Positions 1 to 7,864 of a DNA stretch of 64,000 bases are shown piece after piece. The stretch comes from Paenibacillus sp. FSL H8-0548. Its GTDB lineage: Bacteria > Bacillota > Bacilli > Paenibacillales > Paenibacillaceae. Where the stretch lies: NCBI RefSeq assembly GCF_038630985.1, contig NZ_CP152049.1, forward strand, positions 4,793,501-4,857,500, in the 5' to 3' direction. The notes under the pieces were generated by a model. The model did not search any database. It was not told the origin of the DNA and saw nothing but the letters and a program-made list of their open reading frames with translations. The position numbers and the translations under genes are program-made. The stretch's first letter is position 1. Every line of letters begins with the position of its first letter.

Positions 1-1063
1 GATGCACCCCAGCGGCATCAACGGCATGAACCTCTTTCACACCTGGAATCTCTTGTTTAATGGCACTGCCAGTCAGCTCATGAATCAAATCGCCAAATGC
101 CGTATCCTCTTGCGGAGGCCGGCCTACAACTGTAAATGGAAAAATTGCATTGGATTTGGCATAAACCTTATGCACTCTCATAACAGGGAATGGATGTGTC
201 AGACTATAATATCCGAGGTGATCGCCAAAAGGACCCTCAGGCTTCGTCTCGCCCTCATGGATTTCACCGGTTATGACAAAATCAGCATCATTGCTGACAC
301 AAAATCCATCGAGATAGCTGTAGCGGAAACGGCGTCCGGCTAGCAATCCGGCAAAGGTAAGTTCACTCATGCCTTCCGGCAAGGGCATAACAGCAGATAA
401 AGTATGTGCTGGAGGTCCGCCTATAAAAATACTAACCTTAAGTGGCTCTCCCTTCTTGTTCGCCTTATGCTGATGAATGCCAATGCCGCGGTGTATTTGG
501 TAATGAACGCCTACCTCTTCATTCAGCTCATACTCATTTCCGTCCAACTGGACGCGGTACATGCCTAGGTTAGAATTCATGATACCGGGGTTTTCCGGGT
601 CCTCCGTATACACTTGAGGCAGTGTAACAAAGGCTCCACCATCCTCCTGCCAATGCTTAATAAGCGGAAGGTCTGTGATGCTGATCTCATGCATAGCTAC
701 GGGCATGCTGCTGGACTTCTTTAGGGGCAGAGCTGTGACAGCTGCCAGCCCAGTTCCGATATGTTTAAATGGGCTCTTCAAAGCCTTCATTGGATCATTT
801 CGCAGACCGATTACGTTTTGGACGGAATTCCACGTACGCCGAAAAATAAACTTGCTGCGATCAATCGTTCCGAAGAGATTGGATACCGCACGAAAGCTTG
901 AGCCTTTAACATTCTCAAATAATAAAGCCGGACCGCCTGCCTCATACACCTTCATATGGATCGCTGCCATTTCCAGATGAGGATCTACTTCTTCATGTAT
1001 ACGAACCAAATGACCATTCTTCTCTAAATCAATGATGCATTCTTCTAAATTTCGATAGATCAT
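1..1063 (-). CDS. UbiD-family decarboxylase (3'-truncated by window edge)
   Basis: About 354 codons are present and the C-terminus lies beyond position 1. The reading frame opens with MIYRNLEECIIDLEKNG at ATG 1063, the usual UbiD N-terminus. It carries the family blocks NLGMYRVQL, HRGIGIHQHKA and EGPFGDHLGYY; the last is the conserved UbiD loop near the prenylated-FMN/metal site. Family members are prenyl-FMN-dependent, reversible decarboxylases, including those of quinone synthesis; the substrate here cannot be told. It lies 82 bp downstream of the ECF S-component stop on the same strand with no obvious terminator between, so it may be the last gene of the riboswitch operon. A UbiX partner is not visible. 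Confidence 0.88.
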   Translation of the reverse strand, partial: MIYRNLEECIIDLEKNGHLVRIHEEVDPHLEMAAIHMKVYEAGGPALLFENVKGSSFRAVSNLFGTIDRSKFIFRRTWNSVQNVIGLRNDPMKALKSPFKHIGTGLAAVTALPLKKSSSMPVAMHEISITDLPLIKHWQEDGGAFVTLPQVYTEDPENPGIMNSNLGMYRVQLDGNEYELNEEVGVHYQIHRGIGIHQHKANKKGEPLKVSIFIGGPPAHTLSAVMPLPEGMSELTFAGLLAGRRFRYSYLDGFCVSNDADFVITGEIHEGETKPEGPFGDHLGYYSLTHPFPVMRVHKVYAKSNAIFPFTVVGRPPQEDTAFGDLIHELTGSAIKQEIPGVKEVHAVDAAGVH

Positions 1064-1145
1064 TCTATTTTTCCAATCCCTCTCTTTTGCTGCGCAGTTT
1101 CCTGACTATATTTTATTATAGTGCTACGAGCAATTATAATACAAA

Positions 1146-1892
1146 TCAGCCCTTTTTAGCGCCTGGCTCAATAAGTCCATACTTCGTTTTTATCCGGTCT
1201 AGCTTCTCAAGCATCGGCCGCGCGAGTATAAAGAGGAATACAACCGTTGCAGCAGCATGCACCATATCAAACCAAAATCCAGAAATATAGATGGCTAGCA
1301 GTGCTTGCCAAGAGGACTGTGAAGTAAACATCATACTAGAGCCAAAATTAATAATTCCGCCATAAATCAAAAAGGTTGATAATCCGCCGAATATACAAAG
1401 TGAAAGCCTGGTCTTCCTCAGCAAGCCCTTTTTAAATAAAATACCTGCCAAAAAACCTATGATGCCAAAGCAGAACATTTGCCATGGCGTCCATGGACCT
1501 TGTCCAAAGAAAAAATTAGATACAAACCCGGCGGTCGCGCCTACAAGAAAACCTGCCTCCGCACCAAAGCTGACACCCGCAATAATAACGATGGCGATAA
1601 CAGGCTTGAACTGCGGCAGCATAAAAAACGCCGATCGGCCAGCTACAGCAATAGCAGCGAGCACCGCTATAACGATTAGCTCACGTGCCTGCGGCTTTCG
1701 TTGCTCAAACACGAGTGCAAAGGGAAGCATCGTATAGAAGACAATTAATAGACTAATAAAATAATATTTCCGGTCATCCAGTACAAATATCCCTAACAGA
1801 ATGGTCGCCGGAATGACAATCAAAATAAGTACAGCAGACAGCCATGTTCGGCGGCTAAGACGATGATTTGCTGCTAACGGCTTCTCTGACAT
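1146..1892 (-). CDS. ECF transporter S component (probable cobalamin/corrinoid binder)
   Basis: This is a 248-residue integral membrane protein with about six hydrophobic segments. It is the size and type of a substrate-binding S component of an energy-coupling-factor importer. Features include a hydrophilic N-terminus, an ELIVIAVLAAIAVAGR helix and the segment FFFGQGPWTPWQMF, which I associate with the S components found beside DUF4430/prenyltransferase-like genes. Its start overlaps the ATPase gene end by 19 bp, indicating translational coupling. Specificity for cobalamin is inferred only from the riboswitch and the transcobalamin-like partners upstream, not from residues I can identify. 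Confidence 0.82.
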   Translation of the reverse strand: MSEKPLAANHRLSRRTWLSAVLILIVIPATILLGIFVLDDRKYYFISLLIVFYTMLPFALVFEQRKPQARELIVIAVLAAIAVAGRSAFFMLPQFKPVIAIVIIAGVSFGAEAGFLVGATAGFVSNFFFGQGPWTPWQMFCFGIIGFLAGILFKKGLLRKTRLSLCIFGGLSTFLIYGGIINFGSSMMFTSQSSWQALLAIYISGFWFDMVHAAATVVFLFILARPMLEKLDRIKTKYGLIEPGAKKG

Positions 1893-3547
1893 AGCTCAAT
1901 CACACCTTCTATTGTTACTCCATCTTTCCATATATGCCGGGCCATCCGGTTTGCAGCCGTCGTATAAAAGCTGTTTCCTGCAAAAAACTTGTTTGTTTTG
2001 TTCGTTGTAATAATGCTTCCATCAAAAAACATGGAGCATACCTCACCGTATTTTGCACAAAACTCGATATCATGAGAGACCATAACAATGGTCACGCCAT
2101 TGTCATTAAGCTTTTGCAGAAATGCGGCTAGCTTTTCCTTGAAAAAACCGTCCAAGCCCTTGGTAGGCTCATCAAGCAGCAATATTTTGGGCTCCAACAA
2201 CAACACCTTAGCAAGTGCTGCCCGCTGCTGCTCACCGCCGCTTAAGTCGTACGGATGCATGGCAAGCAAATGCTCAAGCTCAGCAAACCTAACGACAGCC
2301 TCCACCTTTTCCTCTTTTTCCGCTTTCGTTAACGGTGCTTGAGACAGCATTTCATATAAATCCAGCTCGACTGTTTTTTTCACAAACAGCGTTTGCGGAT
2401 TTTGCGGAAGGATGCCTACATTTTTAGTGAACAGCTCTTTCGTACTCATTTTCGAAGGGTTCTTACCTCCGATAAGCACCTTCCCCCGATAGGGCTGCAG
2501 GATGCTGCTAATGAGCGATAATGTCGTAGTCTTGCCAGTTCCGTTGCCGCCCACGATACAATAGAACTGTCCTTCCCTTACCGTAAAAGACAAATCCTTA
2601 ATAATGTCCGGCCCGCTCTTGTCGTGCTTAAACCAGACGTCCTTGAGCTGGATCGCGATAGAAGCCGCGGCCTCCTCAAGCTTCTCCTTTGGTTCGATCA
2701 TCTCCGCTGCTGTTTTGTCCGCAAGGTAGGCATTAAGCCACTGACGGCCTTCCTTTACCGTAACGGGTGCAGCTAAACTATTGCTGACTCCTGCATGAAT
2801 CTGCATCGGTGACGGCATCGAGAGAAACATCGGATGATTCATGCTGTTTAGGGCTGCTCCAACCTGCTGCGGCGAGCCTTCGGCAAGAATCGCTCCCTTA
2901 TCTAGGACGTATAGACGATCGGAAATCGGTAATATATCTTCCAGCCGATGCTCGGTCATAATGATCGTTGTACCAAGCTCGCGATTTATTTTTTTCACGG
3001 TTTCTAGAAAATCCGAAGCTGCGATCGGATCAAGCTGAGAAGTCGGCTCATCAAGAATGAGCACGGATGGGTGCATCGCCATAATGGATGCCAAATTGAG
3101 CAGCTGCTTTTGTCCGCCGGAGAGCTCTGCTACATTTTTGTGAAACCAGGTGTGAATGCCGAAAAAGCTGGCCATCTCTGCCACGCGCAGCCGAATCGTA
3201 GACTTGTCATAGCCTAAGCTCTCGAGGCCAAAGGCAAGCTCATGCCATACCTTATCCGTAACAATTTGATTGTCCGGATTTTGGAGCACAAAGCCAATCT
3301 CCGATGCTTGCGTACGCTGATCTATTTCTTCCACTTTCTTGCCGCAGAAAAAAACATTTCCGCTCCGCTCTCCATGCGGTGTAAGAATCGTTTTTAGTTG
3401 CCTGAGCAGCGTGCTCTTTCCACAGCCTGATTTTCCGCATATCGTAATAAATTCTCCGCTTTGGATCGTCAGATTGATATGAGAGAGCGTCTCTTTCTCC
3501 TGATCAGGGAAAGTAAAAACTAGATCCTCGATTCGATACGTTTCCAT
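1874..3547 (-). CDS. ECF transporter double-ATPase (fused A and A' domains)
   Basis: A 557-residue protein with two complete ABC ATPase domains in tandem. Domain 1 has Walker A GKSGCGKST (about residue 38), signature ELSGGQKQ and Walker B LILDEPTSQLD. Domain 2 has Walker A GGNGTGKTT (about residue 335), signature LSGGEQQR and LLLDEPTKGLD. Both sites look catalytically intact. Fused A-A' ATPases are common in group-II ECF systems and drive the T/S membrane unit. The gene overlaps the T gene upstream by 28 bp and the S gene downstream by 19 bp. It is cytoplasmic, with no signal peptide. Confidence 0.93.
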   Translation of the reverse strand: METYRIEDLVFTFPDQEKETLSHINLTIQSGEFITICGKSGCGKSTLLRQLKTILTPHGERSGNVFFCGKKVEEIDQRTQASEIGFVLQNPDNQIVTDKVWHELAFGLESLGYDKSTIRLRVAEMASFFGIHTWFHKNVAELSGGQKQLLNLASIMAMHPSVLILDEPTSQLDPIAASDFLETVKKINRELGTTIIMTEHRLEDILPISDRLYVLDKGAILAEGSPQQVGAALNSMNHPMFLSMPSPMQIHAGVSNSLAAPVTVKEGRQWLNAYLADKTAAEMIEPKEKLEEAAASIAIQLKDVWFKHDKSGPDIIKDLSFTVREGQFYCIVGGNGTGKTTTLSLISSILQPYRGKVLIGGKNPSKMSTKELFTKNVGILPQNPQTLFVKKTVELDLYEMLSQAPLTKAEKEEKVEAVVRFAELEHLLAMHPYDLSGGEQQRAALAKVLLLEPKILLLDEPTKGLDGFFKEKLAAFLQKLNDNGVTIVMVSHDIEFCAKYGEVCSMFFDGSIITTNKTNKFFAGNSFYTTAANRMARHIWKDGVTIEGVIELCQRSR

Positions 3548-4413
3548 TTTCTATCCTCCACCACGTTGATTATGACTGGCATCATACAGAGTCCAAAATA
3601 GGCGATATAAACGGCGATACTAAACGGCGTCATTGCTTGTGCTTTAATAGAAGGAAAAAATCGTATCGTATTCTCGCCCATTGCAGCGCCAAGCAATACG
3701 AGCACAATAAATCCGAGCACAATGAGAAGCACTACTTTATCCCGGTTATCGAACCGAAATAAAGAGAAGCTCGTGCGCCCTGGCAGCCCATAACCTCTTG
3801 ATTTCATTGAATCCGCCGTTTCGATTGCATTTTCCAGCGCCCATGTCGTCATAATCGAGAGAATCGTCATTCCATTTTTAGCTCTAGTCAGCATACTGCC
3901 CTGGGATACATCCCTGCCGATACATTTTTGCGCATTCGATATAACCTTTATTTGCGTTAAATAACGAGGGACAAAACGCAGCACCATCGAAAAAACCAAC
4001 GAGAGCGCAGGCATTATTTTACCAAAAAGATAGATGAATTTATCCGAGGTCATAACTGCGTTGTAGCAGGAAAACCAGACCATGACGGTCACAAACATAC
4101 AAGCTGCAGAAATACCATAAAGAATGGATTCGAGCGTAATCGGATTGCCATTTTTCAAATAAAACAAAATCGTTATGCCTGCATGATTAAATAAAGGATT
4201 CAAAACTGCTGTTATGAGCAGCAATGGAAGCATATAAAGCAAATTAAATTTAACAGCCTTTTTTCCATTCAACAGAATCGAATAAATAACCGCACTTAAT
4301 AAAGAAAGCACCTGAAGAATCGGGTGCATAAAGACCATGCTAAACAGCAGCACAGCAACAAAAAACACAAAATTAACGATGGGATGGAAGGAAGCGAAGC
4401 GATCCTTCATCAT
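3520..4413 (-). CDS. ECF transporter T component (EcfT/CbiQ-like)
   Basis: A 297-residue membrane protein with several N-terminal helices, a long cytoplasmic coupling region and C-terminal helices. The stretch ADSMKSRGYGLPGRTSF holds the SRG coupling motif that EcfT proteins use to dock on the ATPases. The start codon overlaps the stop of the DUF4430 gene by 4 bp (ATGA type). Together with the A and S genes it makes a complete dedicated ECF importer. Confidence 0.92.
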   Translation of the reverse strand: MMKDRFASFHPIVNFVFFVAVLLFSMVFMHPILQVLSLLSAVIYSILLNGKKAVKFNLLYMLPLLLITAVLNPLFNHAGITILFYLKNGNPITLESILYGISAACMFVTVMVWFSCYNAVMTSDKFIYLFGKIMPALSLVFSMVLRFVPRYLTQIKVISNAQKCIGRDVSQGSMLTRAKNGMTILSIMTTWALENAIETADSMKSRGYGLPGRTSFSLFRFDNRDKVVLLIVLGFIVLVLLGAAMGENTIRFFPSIKAQAMTPFSIAVYIAYFGLCMMPVIINVVEDRKWKRIESRI

Positions 4414-5324
4414 TCCTTATCCCCCGCAGACGCGTTATATCCGCCAATGTCCCGCCCTAAATCAAACGTATACACCCATTCAACGACATCGCCGTCCTTC
4501 AGTAAATAACGGCTGCTGCCGTAATTAGGATACCATTCATTCACCTTGAACATCCATCCGCTCAGCTCGCCGCCGTCGAACTCATATATATTGCTAATGC
4601 CTTCTACGTAGTTGCTGTTATAGAGAGGCGTCATGTTAAACTCCATATGAATCTTGTTATTTTTCATTTCTCTAAGCAATACATCAAACACAGACTCCCC
4701 TTCATAAAAGGTTACCTTCTGCGCTTTATAGATGATGCCGTCCTTCGGCAATACTTCAAGCTTATCTTTATTGAACGTATCCAAATGGTCTAATACCGTT
4801 TCTGCGCTTACGGATAAGGTAACCGTTAATTTCTGCGCCTTATCGACCTCGGTATCCTGCCATTCTACTGGGCTCGGTTGTCCCTCTGGCGCTGGCTCCG
4901 TCAGAAATTTATCCTTGCTTGCAGCTGGTTTCTTATCCACTTCTTTTTTTGGAGTGCTTTTGTCTTTGCTTGGCGCCTCAGTCTGCGTCACTTTATCCAC
5001 ATGGGTTGAAGCAGCAGTTTCTGCTGGCTTAACCGGGTCTGCCGATGGTGATGGCAGCGGTGTTGCCTCAGGCTTTGCAGCATCTGCAGGCATTGGCGTC
5101 GCCGCTTCAGCGTTATCTGCTGTGCTTATCGGATCATCCTGCTGCAGATCATCAGAAATCGCCGAATCAGTCGTCTCAAGAGCGACCTCAGCCTCTATGC
5201 TGCTATTCGCCAGCTTCTCCGAGCTCTTCGGATAATTTCCGCCCCAGAAAAACGCAATAGCGAGCACGCCAATGATCAATAAAGCTGTCAACCATTTTTT
5301 GTTATTCATTTTTTTGTTATTCAT
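4410..5324 (-). CDS. Membrane-anchored DUF4430 (transcobalamin C-terminal-like) protein
   Basis: 304 residues. After a short MNNKKMNNKK N-terminus comes one hydrophobic helix, WLTALLIIGVLAIAFFWGG, with no lipobox cysteine, so it probably stays membrane-tethered facing out. Residues about 35-155 are a low-complexity Ala/Pro/Ser/Thr/Lys/Asp linker. The C-terminal ~140 residues contain VFDVLLREM, YEFDGGELSGWMFKVN and LKDGDVVEWVYTFDLG, typical of DUF4430, the fold shared with the beta domain of intrinsic factor and transcobalamin. It lies 23 bp after the SLH protein gene and overlaps the T gene. Inferred role: hands a corrinoid from the wall to the ECF importer. Confidence 0.85.
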   Translation of the reverse strand: MNNKKMNNKKWLTALLIIGVLAIAFFWGGNYPKSSEKLANSSIEAEVALETTDSAISDDLQQDDPISTADNAEAATPMPADAAKPEATPLPSPSADPVKPAETAASTHVDKVTQTEAPSKDKSTPKKEVDKKPAASKDKFLTEPAPEGQPSPVEWQDTEVDKAQKLTVTLSVSAETVLDHLDTFNKDKLEVLPKDGIIYKAQKVTFYEGESVFDVLLREMKNNKIHMEFNMTPLYNSNYVEGISNIYEFDGGELSGWMFKVNEWYPNYGSSRYLLKDGDVVEWVYTFDLGRDIGGYNASAGDKE

Positions 5325-5347
5325 TCACCCATTCGCTCCCTGCACCC

Positions 5348-6964
5348 TCATCCTTTTACATCCGTCATATCATATAGACCCGTTTGTCCTTTAACCATTC
5401 GCTCATAAGCAACAAGACTGTACAAGGCTTGATCCGATGCCATCAAATCCACTTCTCCGGGCTTCGCTCCGCCATTATCCGTTCCACCCTGCTTCACATG
5501 ATAAAATCCTCCGTTTGGTGCAGCGAAGCTTAATAAAGCATCGATGGTGGAATATCCATTTTTAACAAATCTCGAATCCTGATGTGGATGAATGCCTAGG
5601 CCCGACAAAGCTACGATAACTTGAGCAACGCTCTCCGAGCTAACAGAGTCCCCGCTTGCAAACCCTCCATCTGCACTTTGTGCCTTCGACAGCCAGGTAA
5701 TGGCACGATCTACGGCCGCTTTTACGTTATCCTTTGTTTCGTAATAAGGTGTAAGCCCCTGAATGACCATAGCTGTAACATCTGCATCTGCCGCATCAGC
5801 ATTTGCGCCTAACGCCCATCCACCGTCCTGAAGCTCCCTGTTCAAAATAAAATCAATCAGAAGCTCTCTCGTGGTCTGCGTCTTCACGCCTGCAACAACT
5901 GGAATTTCATAGTGCTTGCTGTCGAGCGCAATAAGCGCGAAAATCGGACCGTTAATGCCCTGCTTGATTAACGTTTCATAGTCGGCAAGAGGTTCTCTTA
6001 GGCTGTAGCCTGCAACGTCGTCAATGTTTTTCCCAAGTGCGGTCAGCGCCAAAATAACTCTATCGTATTCCGTATATTTCACGCTATGAAGCTTGCCTGC
6101 TTTTTCCTTCATCGTTTTTTCTACATTCGATAAATAGTTAGCAAAATAGGCATCTGGAACCGCTGCACTTGAACGTGCCAGTGCTACGATAGTCCAATCA
6201 CCGCCGACACTTGCAATAGCCGGATCAGTTACAGCCTTCTGCATAAAGGCTGCCGTTTGAATGATCTGCTTCGTTATCGCATCTATTTTGTCAGGATCTG
6301 TCTCGTTCTCAGCAGGCTTTTCTGCTAGCTTGTAATCGTAGGCTCTCATCGCTACAACGGCCGCCATTTCTCTCGTTACAGAAGCCTTTGGCTGGAAGCC
6401 TGATTGATCGCCCGTCATTAATTCAAAAGCAACAATTGTTTCAATATCTGCCTTCGCCCAAGCGGCGGCCGCATCTATATCTTTAATGACTGCTGGTGAC
6501 TTAATGGGCTCGATCGCCAATGCCCTCACGAGAGTTGCTGCCAATTGCTCACGGGTAATACTCTCATTCGGATTAAACCTTTCATTAAAGCCGGACATAT
6601 ATCCCGCATGATCAGCCGCCGTCACATAAGGATAAAACCAATCCTTTTTCGCAACATCAGTAAAATTCCCAGCCCTGTCCAAGGTCATATCCAGCTTAAG
6701 AACAGAGACTAGCATTTTAGCAAACTCTGCTCTTGTAACCGCAGCCTTCGGATTAAATTTCCCATTGCTGCCTTGCACGAAGCCATTTTGCGTAGCATCG
6801 CCGATCGCGCTGTATGCCCAATCAGAGAAGGCATCTGCATCCGTATACAAATGGTGTAAATCAACACGGCTTGCAGCACTCGCTGCATCCCTGCTCCAAA
6901 AGCCCGTTGAAAGAAGCAAACTTATAACTAAAGCCCACGCCACAAACCTATTTTTTCTCATCAT
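5348..6964 (-). CDS. SLH-anchored alpha/alpha-toroid (intrinsic-factor-like) surface protein
   Basis: 538 residues. A signal peptide (RKNRFVAWALVISLLLSTGF, cleavage near AASA) is followed by three SLH repeats (about residues 40-210; motifs VTRAEFAKMLV, ITREQLAATLV, VTREMAAVVAM), which bind pyruvylated wall polymer. The remaining ~310 residues form helical repeats with LQDGGWAL, SADGGFASG and APNGGFYHV turns and a DADVTAMVIQGL helix. This is the terpene-cyclase/prenyltransferase-like toroid also used by the alpha domain of intrinsic factor and transcobalamin. It is the first gene after the cobalamin riboswitch. I see no lanosterol/squalene-cyclase catalytic DxDD motif, which argues for a binding role. 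Confidence 0.87.
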   Translation of the reverse strand: MMRKNRFVAWALVISLLLSTGFWSRDAASAASRVDLHHLYTDADAFSDWAYSAIGDATQNGFVQGSNGKFNPKAAVTRAEFAKMLVSVLKLDMTLDRAGNFTDVAKKDWFYPYVTAADHAGYMSGFNERFNPNESITREQLAATLVRALAIEPIKSPAVIKDIDAAAAWAKADIETIVAFELMTGDQSGFQPKASVTREMAAVVAMRAYDYKLAEKPAENETDPDKIDAITKQIIQTAAFMQKAVTDPAIASVGGDWTIVALARSSAAVPDAYFANYLSNVEKTMKEKAGKLHSVKYTEYDRVILALTALGKNIDDVAGYSLREPLADYETLIKQGINGPIFALIALDSKHYEIPVVAGVKTQTTRELLIDFILNRELQDGGWALGANADAADADVTAMVIQGLTPYYETKDNVKAAVDRAITWLSKAQSADGGFASGDSVSSESVAQVIVALSGLGIHPHQDSRFVKNGYSTIDALLSFAAPNGGFYHVKQGGTDNGGAKPGEVDLMASDQALYSLVAYERMVKGQTGLYDMTDVKG

Positions 6965-7010
6965 AAAATCTTCCTTCCCTATCTAGTCCTATATTGTTAT
7001 GACATCAGAG

Positions 7011-7052
7011 CATCAAAAAAAACCTCACAACAGGAATAGTTAAGAGGTTTAC
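7011..7052 (-). terminator. Riboswitch-controlled terminator
   Basis: On the minus strand AAACCTC pairs with GAGGTTT across a loop of about 20 nt and runs into a T tract. It lies between the cobalamin aptamer and the SLH gene, the position of an expression-platform terminator, so ligand binding would switch the operon off. Confidence 0.8.
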
Positions 7053-7114
7053 TAGCGGGTGCAATTAAAGGATTCATGCACTAATAAACACCTTCCTATC
7101 CATCGTAGAGTTAA

Positions 7115-7318
7115 CGGTGTATGAGAAACAGGCAGGTATTCTGACTTAGAATCATCACCCTTACAGCTTTCCACCGCTTCTCAGTGGCATGCTTGCAAGG
7201 ACTCCTCTTTCACAGTGGCGGGACCGTGTGGGATTTTCACCCTCTTCCCTTTTAACCAATGGATGCTTTCACTCAAAATAAAACATCATTGGCACCTTTT
7301 TCTCCTATTCAATTTTCT
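7115..7318 (-). promoter_or_regulatory. Cobalamin (B12) riboswitch aptamer
   Basis: Reading the minus strand, the conserved cobalamin-aptamer blocks appear in order: GGTGCCAATGATG-type entry, AAAAGGGAA, GGGTGAAAATCCC, CGGTCCCGCCACTGTGA (the B12-box region), GAGTCC, GCATGCCACTG and AAGTCAGAATACCTGCC. It lies about 150-350 nt upstream of the SLH gene, with a terminator in between. This makes the whole downstream operon a probable corrinoid-repressed uptake locus. Confidence 0.95.
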
Positions 7319-7323
7319 TGCTC

Positions 7324-7352
7324 ATCATATCGAATTATGGACCTTTTGTCTA
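7324..7352 (-). promoter_or_regulatory. Sigma-A-type promoter of the riboswitch operon
   Basis: On the minus strand a TAGACA -35 (7347-7352) and a TATGAT -10 (7324-7329) are separated by exactly 17 bp. Transcription would start near 7317, at the 5' edge of the cobalamin aptamer. Confidence 0.7.
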
Positions 7353-7355
7353 TGT

Positions 7356-7397
7356 AAAAACAACAGCCAAGGATTCTAAAATAGCATCCTTGGCCGC
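7356..7397 (-). terminator. Rho-independent terminator after the 137-aa gene
   Basis: GCCAAGGAT (7366-7374) pairs with ATCCTTGGC (7386-7394), followed on the minus strand by TGTTGTTTTT. It sits directly after the gene stop at 7403 and overlaps the upstream edge of the riboswitch promoter. Confidence 0.8.
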
Positions 7398-7402
7398 TGC
7401 TT

Positions 7403-7816
7403 TTATATTGATTTCATACGATTGCTTCTTGGCTTATGCTCTACTTCTGCAAGTCCTAATTCCTCCATCAATGGCGGTATGTACATGCCAAATCTACCTC
7501 GGAAGCCTTTTTTCAAGCCATACCAGCCGCCAAGCGGATTTTCAGGCGAACGTCCCCACGCCTCGACAGTCCCTTCTTTTGCAGGCTTTTGCTCATCTGC
7601 ACTGCCTAGCTCTATCCAGTCGTTATGCCCCTTTAGCATGGCAGTTAAATCCGCAATACAACGATAATCATAATGCAAAACCGTTTTCCCTACCGTGCAC
7701 ACTAAAATTTCAATACCATCTTTTTCGTCTTTGTACATTTCGTATTCTGACGACTGCGGTGGAGTTTTTAATTTCCAAGGATTATCCTTTGTACCCAATA
7801 TGCTCATGTTATCCAT
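7403..7816 (-). CDS. Small conserved protein of unknown function
   Basis: 137 residues, soluble, no signal peptide. The C-terminal half, with GTVEAWGRSPENPLGGWYGL and GRFGMYIPPLMEELGLAEVEH, is compact and looks strongly conserved. I recognise it as a widespread uncharacterised family (possibly DUF6855) but cannot give a function. It is followed by its own terminator and lies 48 bp downstream of the GH127 gene, so it could be read through from that promoter. Confidence is in the gene being real. Confidence 0.75.
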   Translation of the reverse strand: MDNMSILGTKDNPWKLKTPPQSSEYEMYKDEKDGIEILVCTVGKTVLHYDYRCIADLTAMLKGHNDWIELGSADEQKPAKEGTVEAWGRSPENPLGGWYGLKKGFRGRFGMYIPPLMEELGLAEVEHKPRSNRMKSI

Positions 7817-7864
7817 TCTCCTTTTCGATTACGGCTCACACACGGACAAGAATACGCTATTTTC

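Noticed and set aside
4732..5235. 167-codon plus-strand open frame
   Set aside because: It is antisense to the Ala/Pro/Ser/Thr-rich linker of the DUF4430 gene, where low complexity keeps the other strand open.
5348..6964. Squalene/terpene cyclase
   Set aside because: The toroid repeats are shared, but the protein is exported and SLH-anchored, no DxDD-type acid motif is visible, and it sits behind a B12 riboswitch with DUF4430 and ECF genes.
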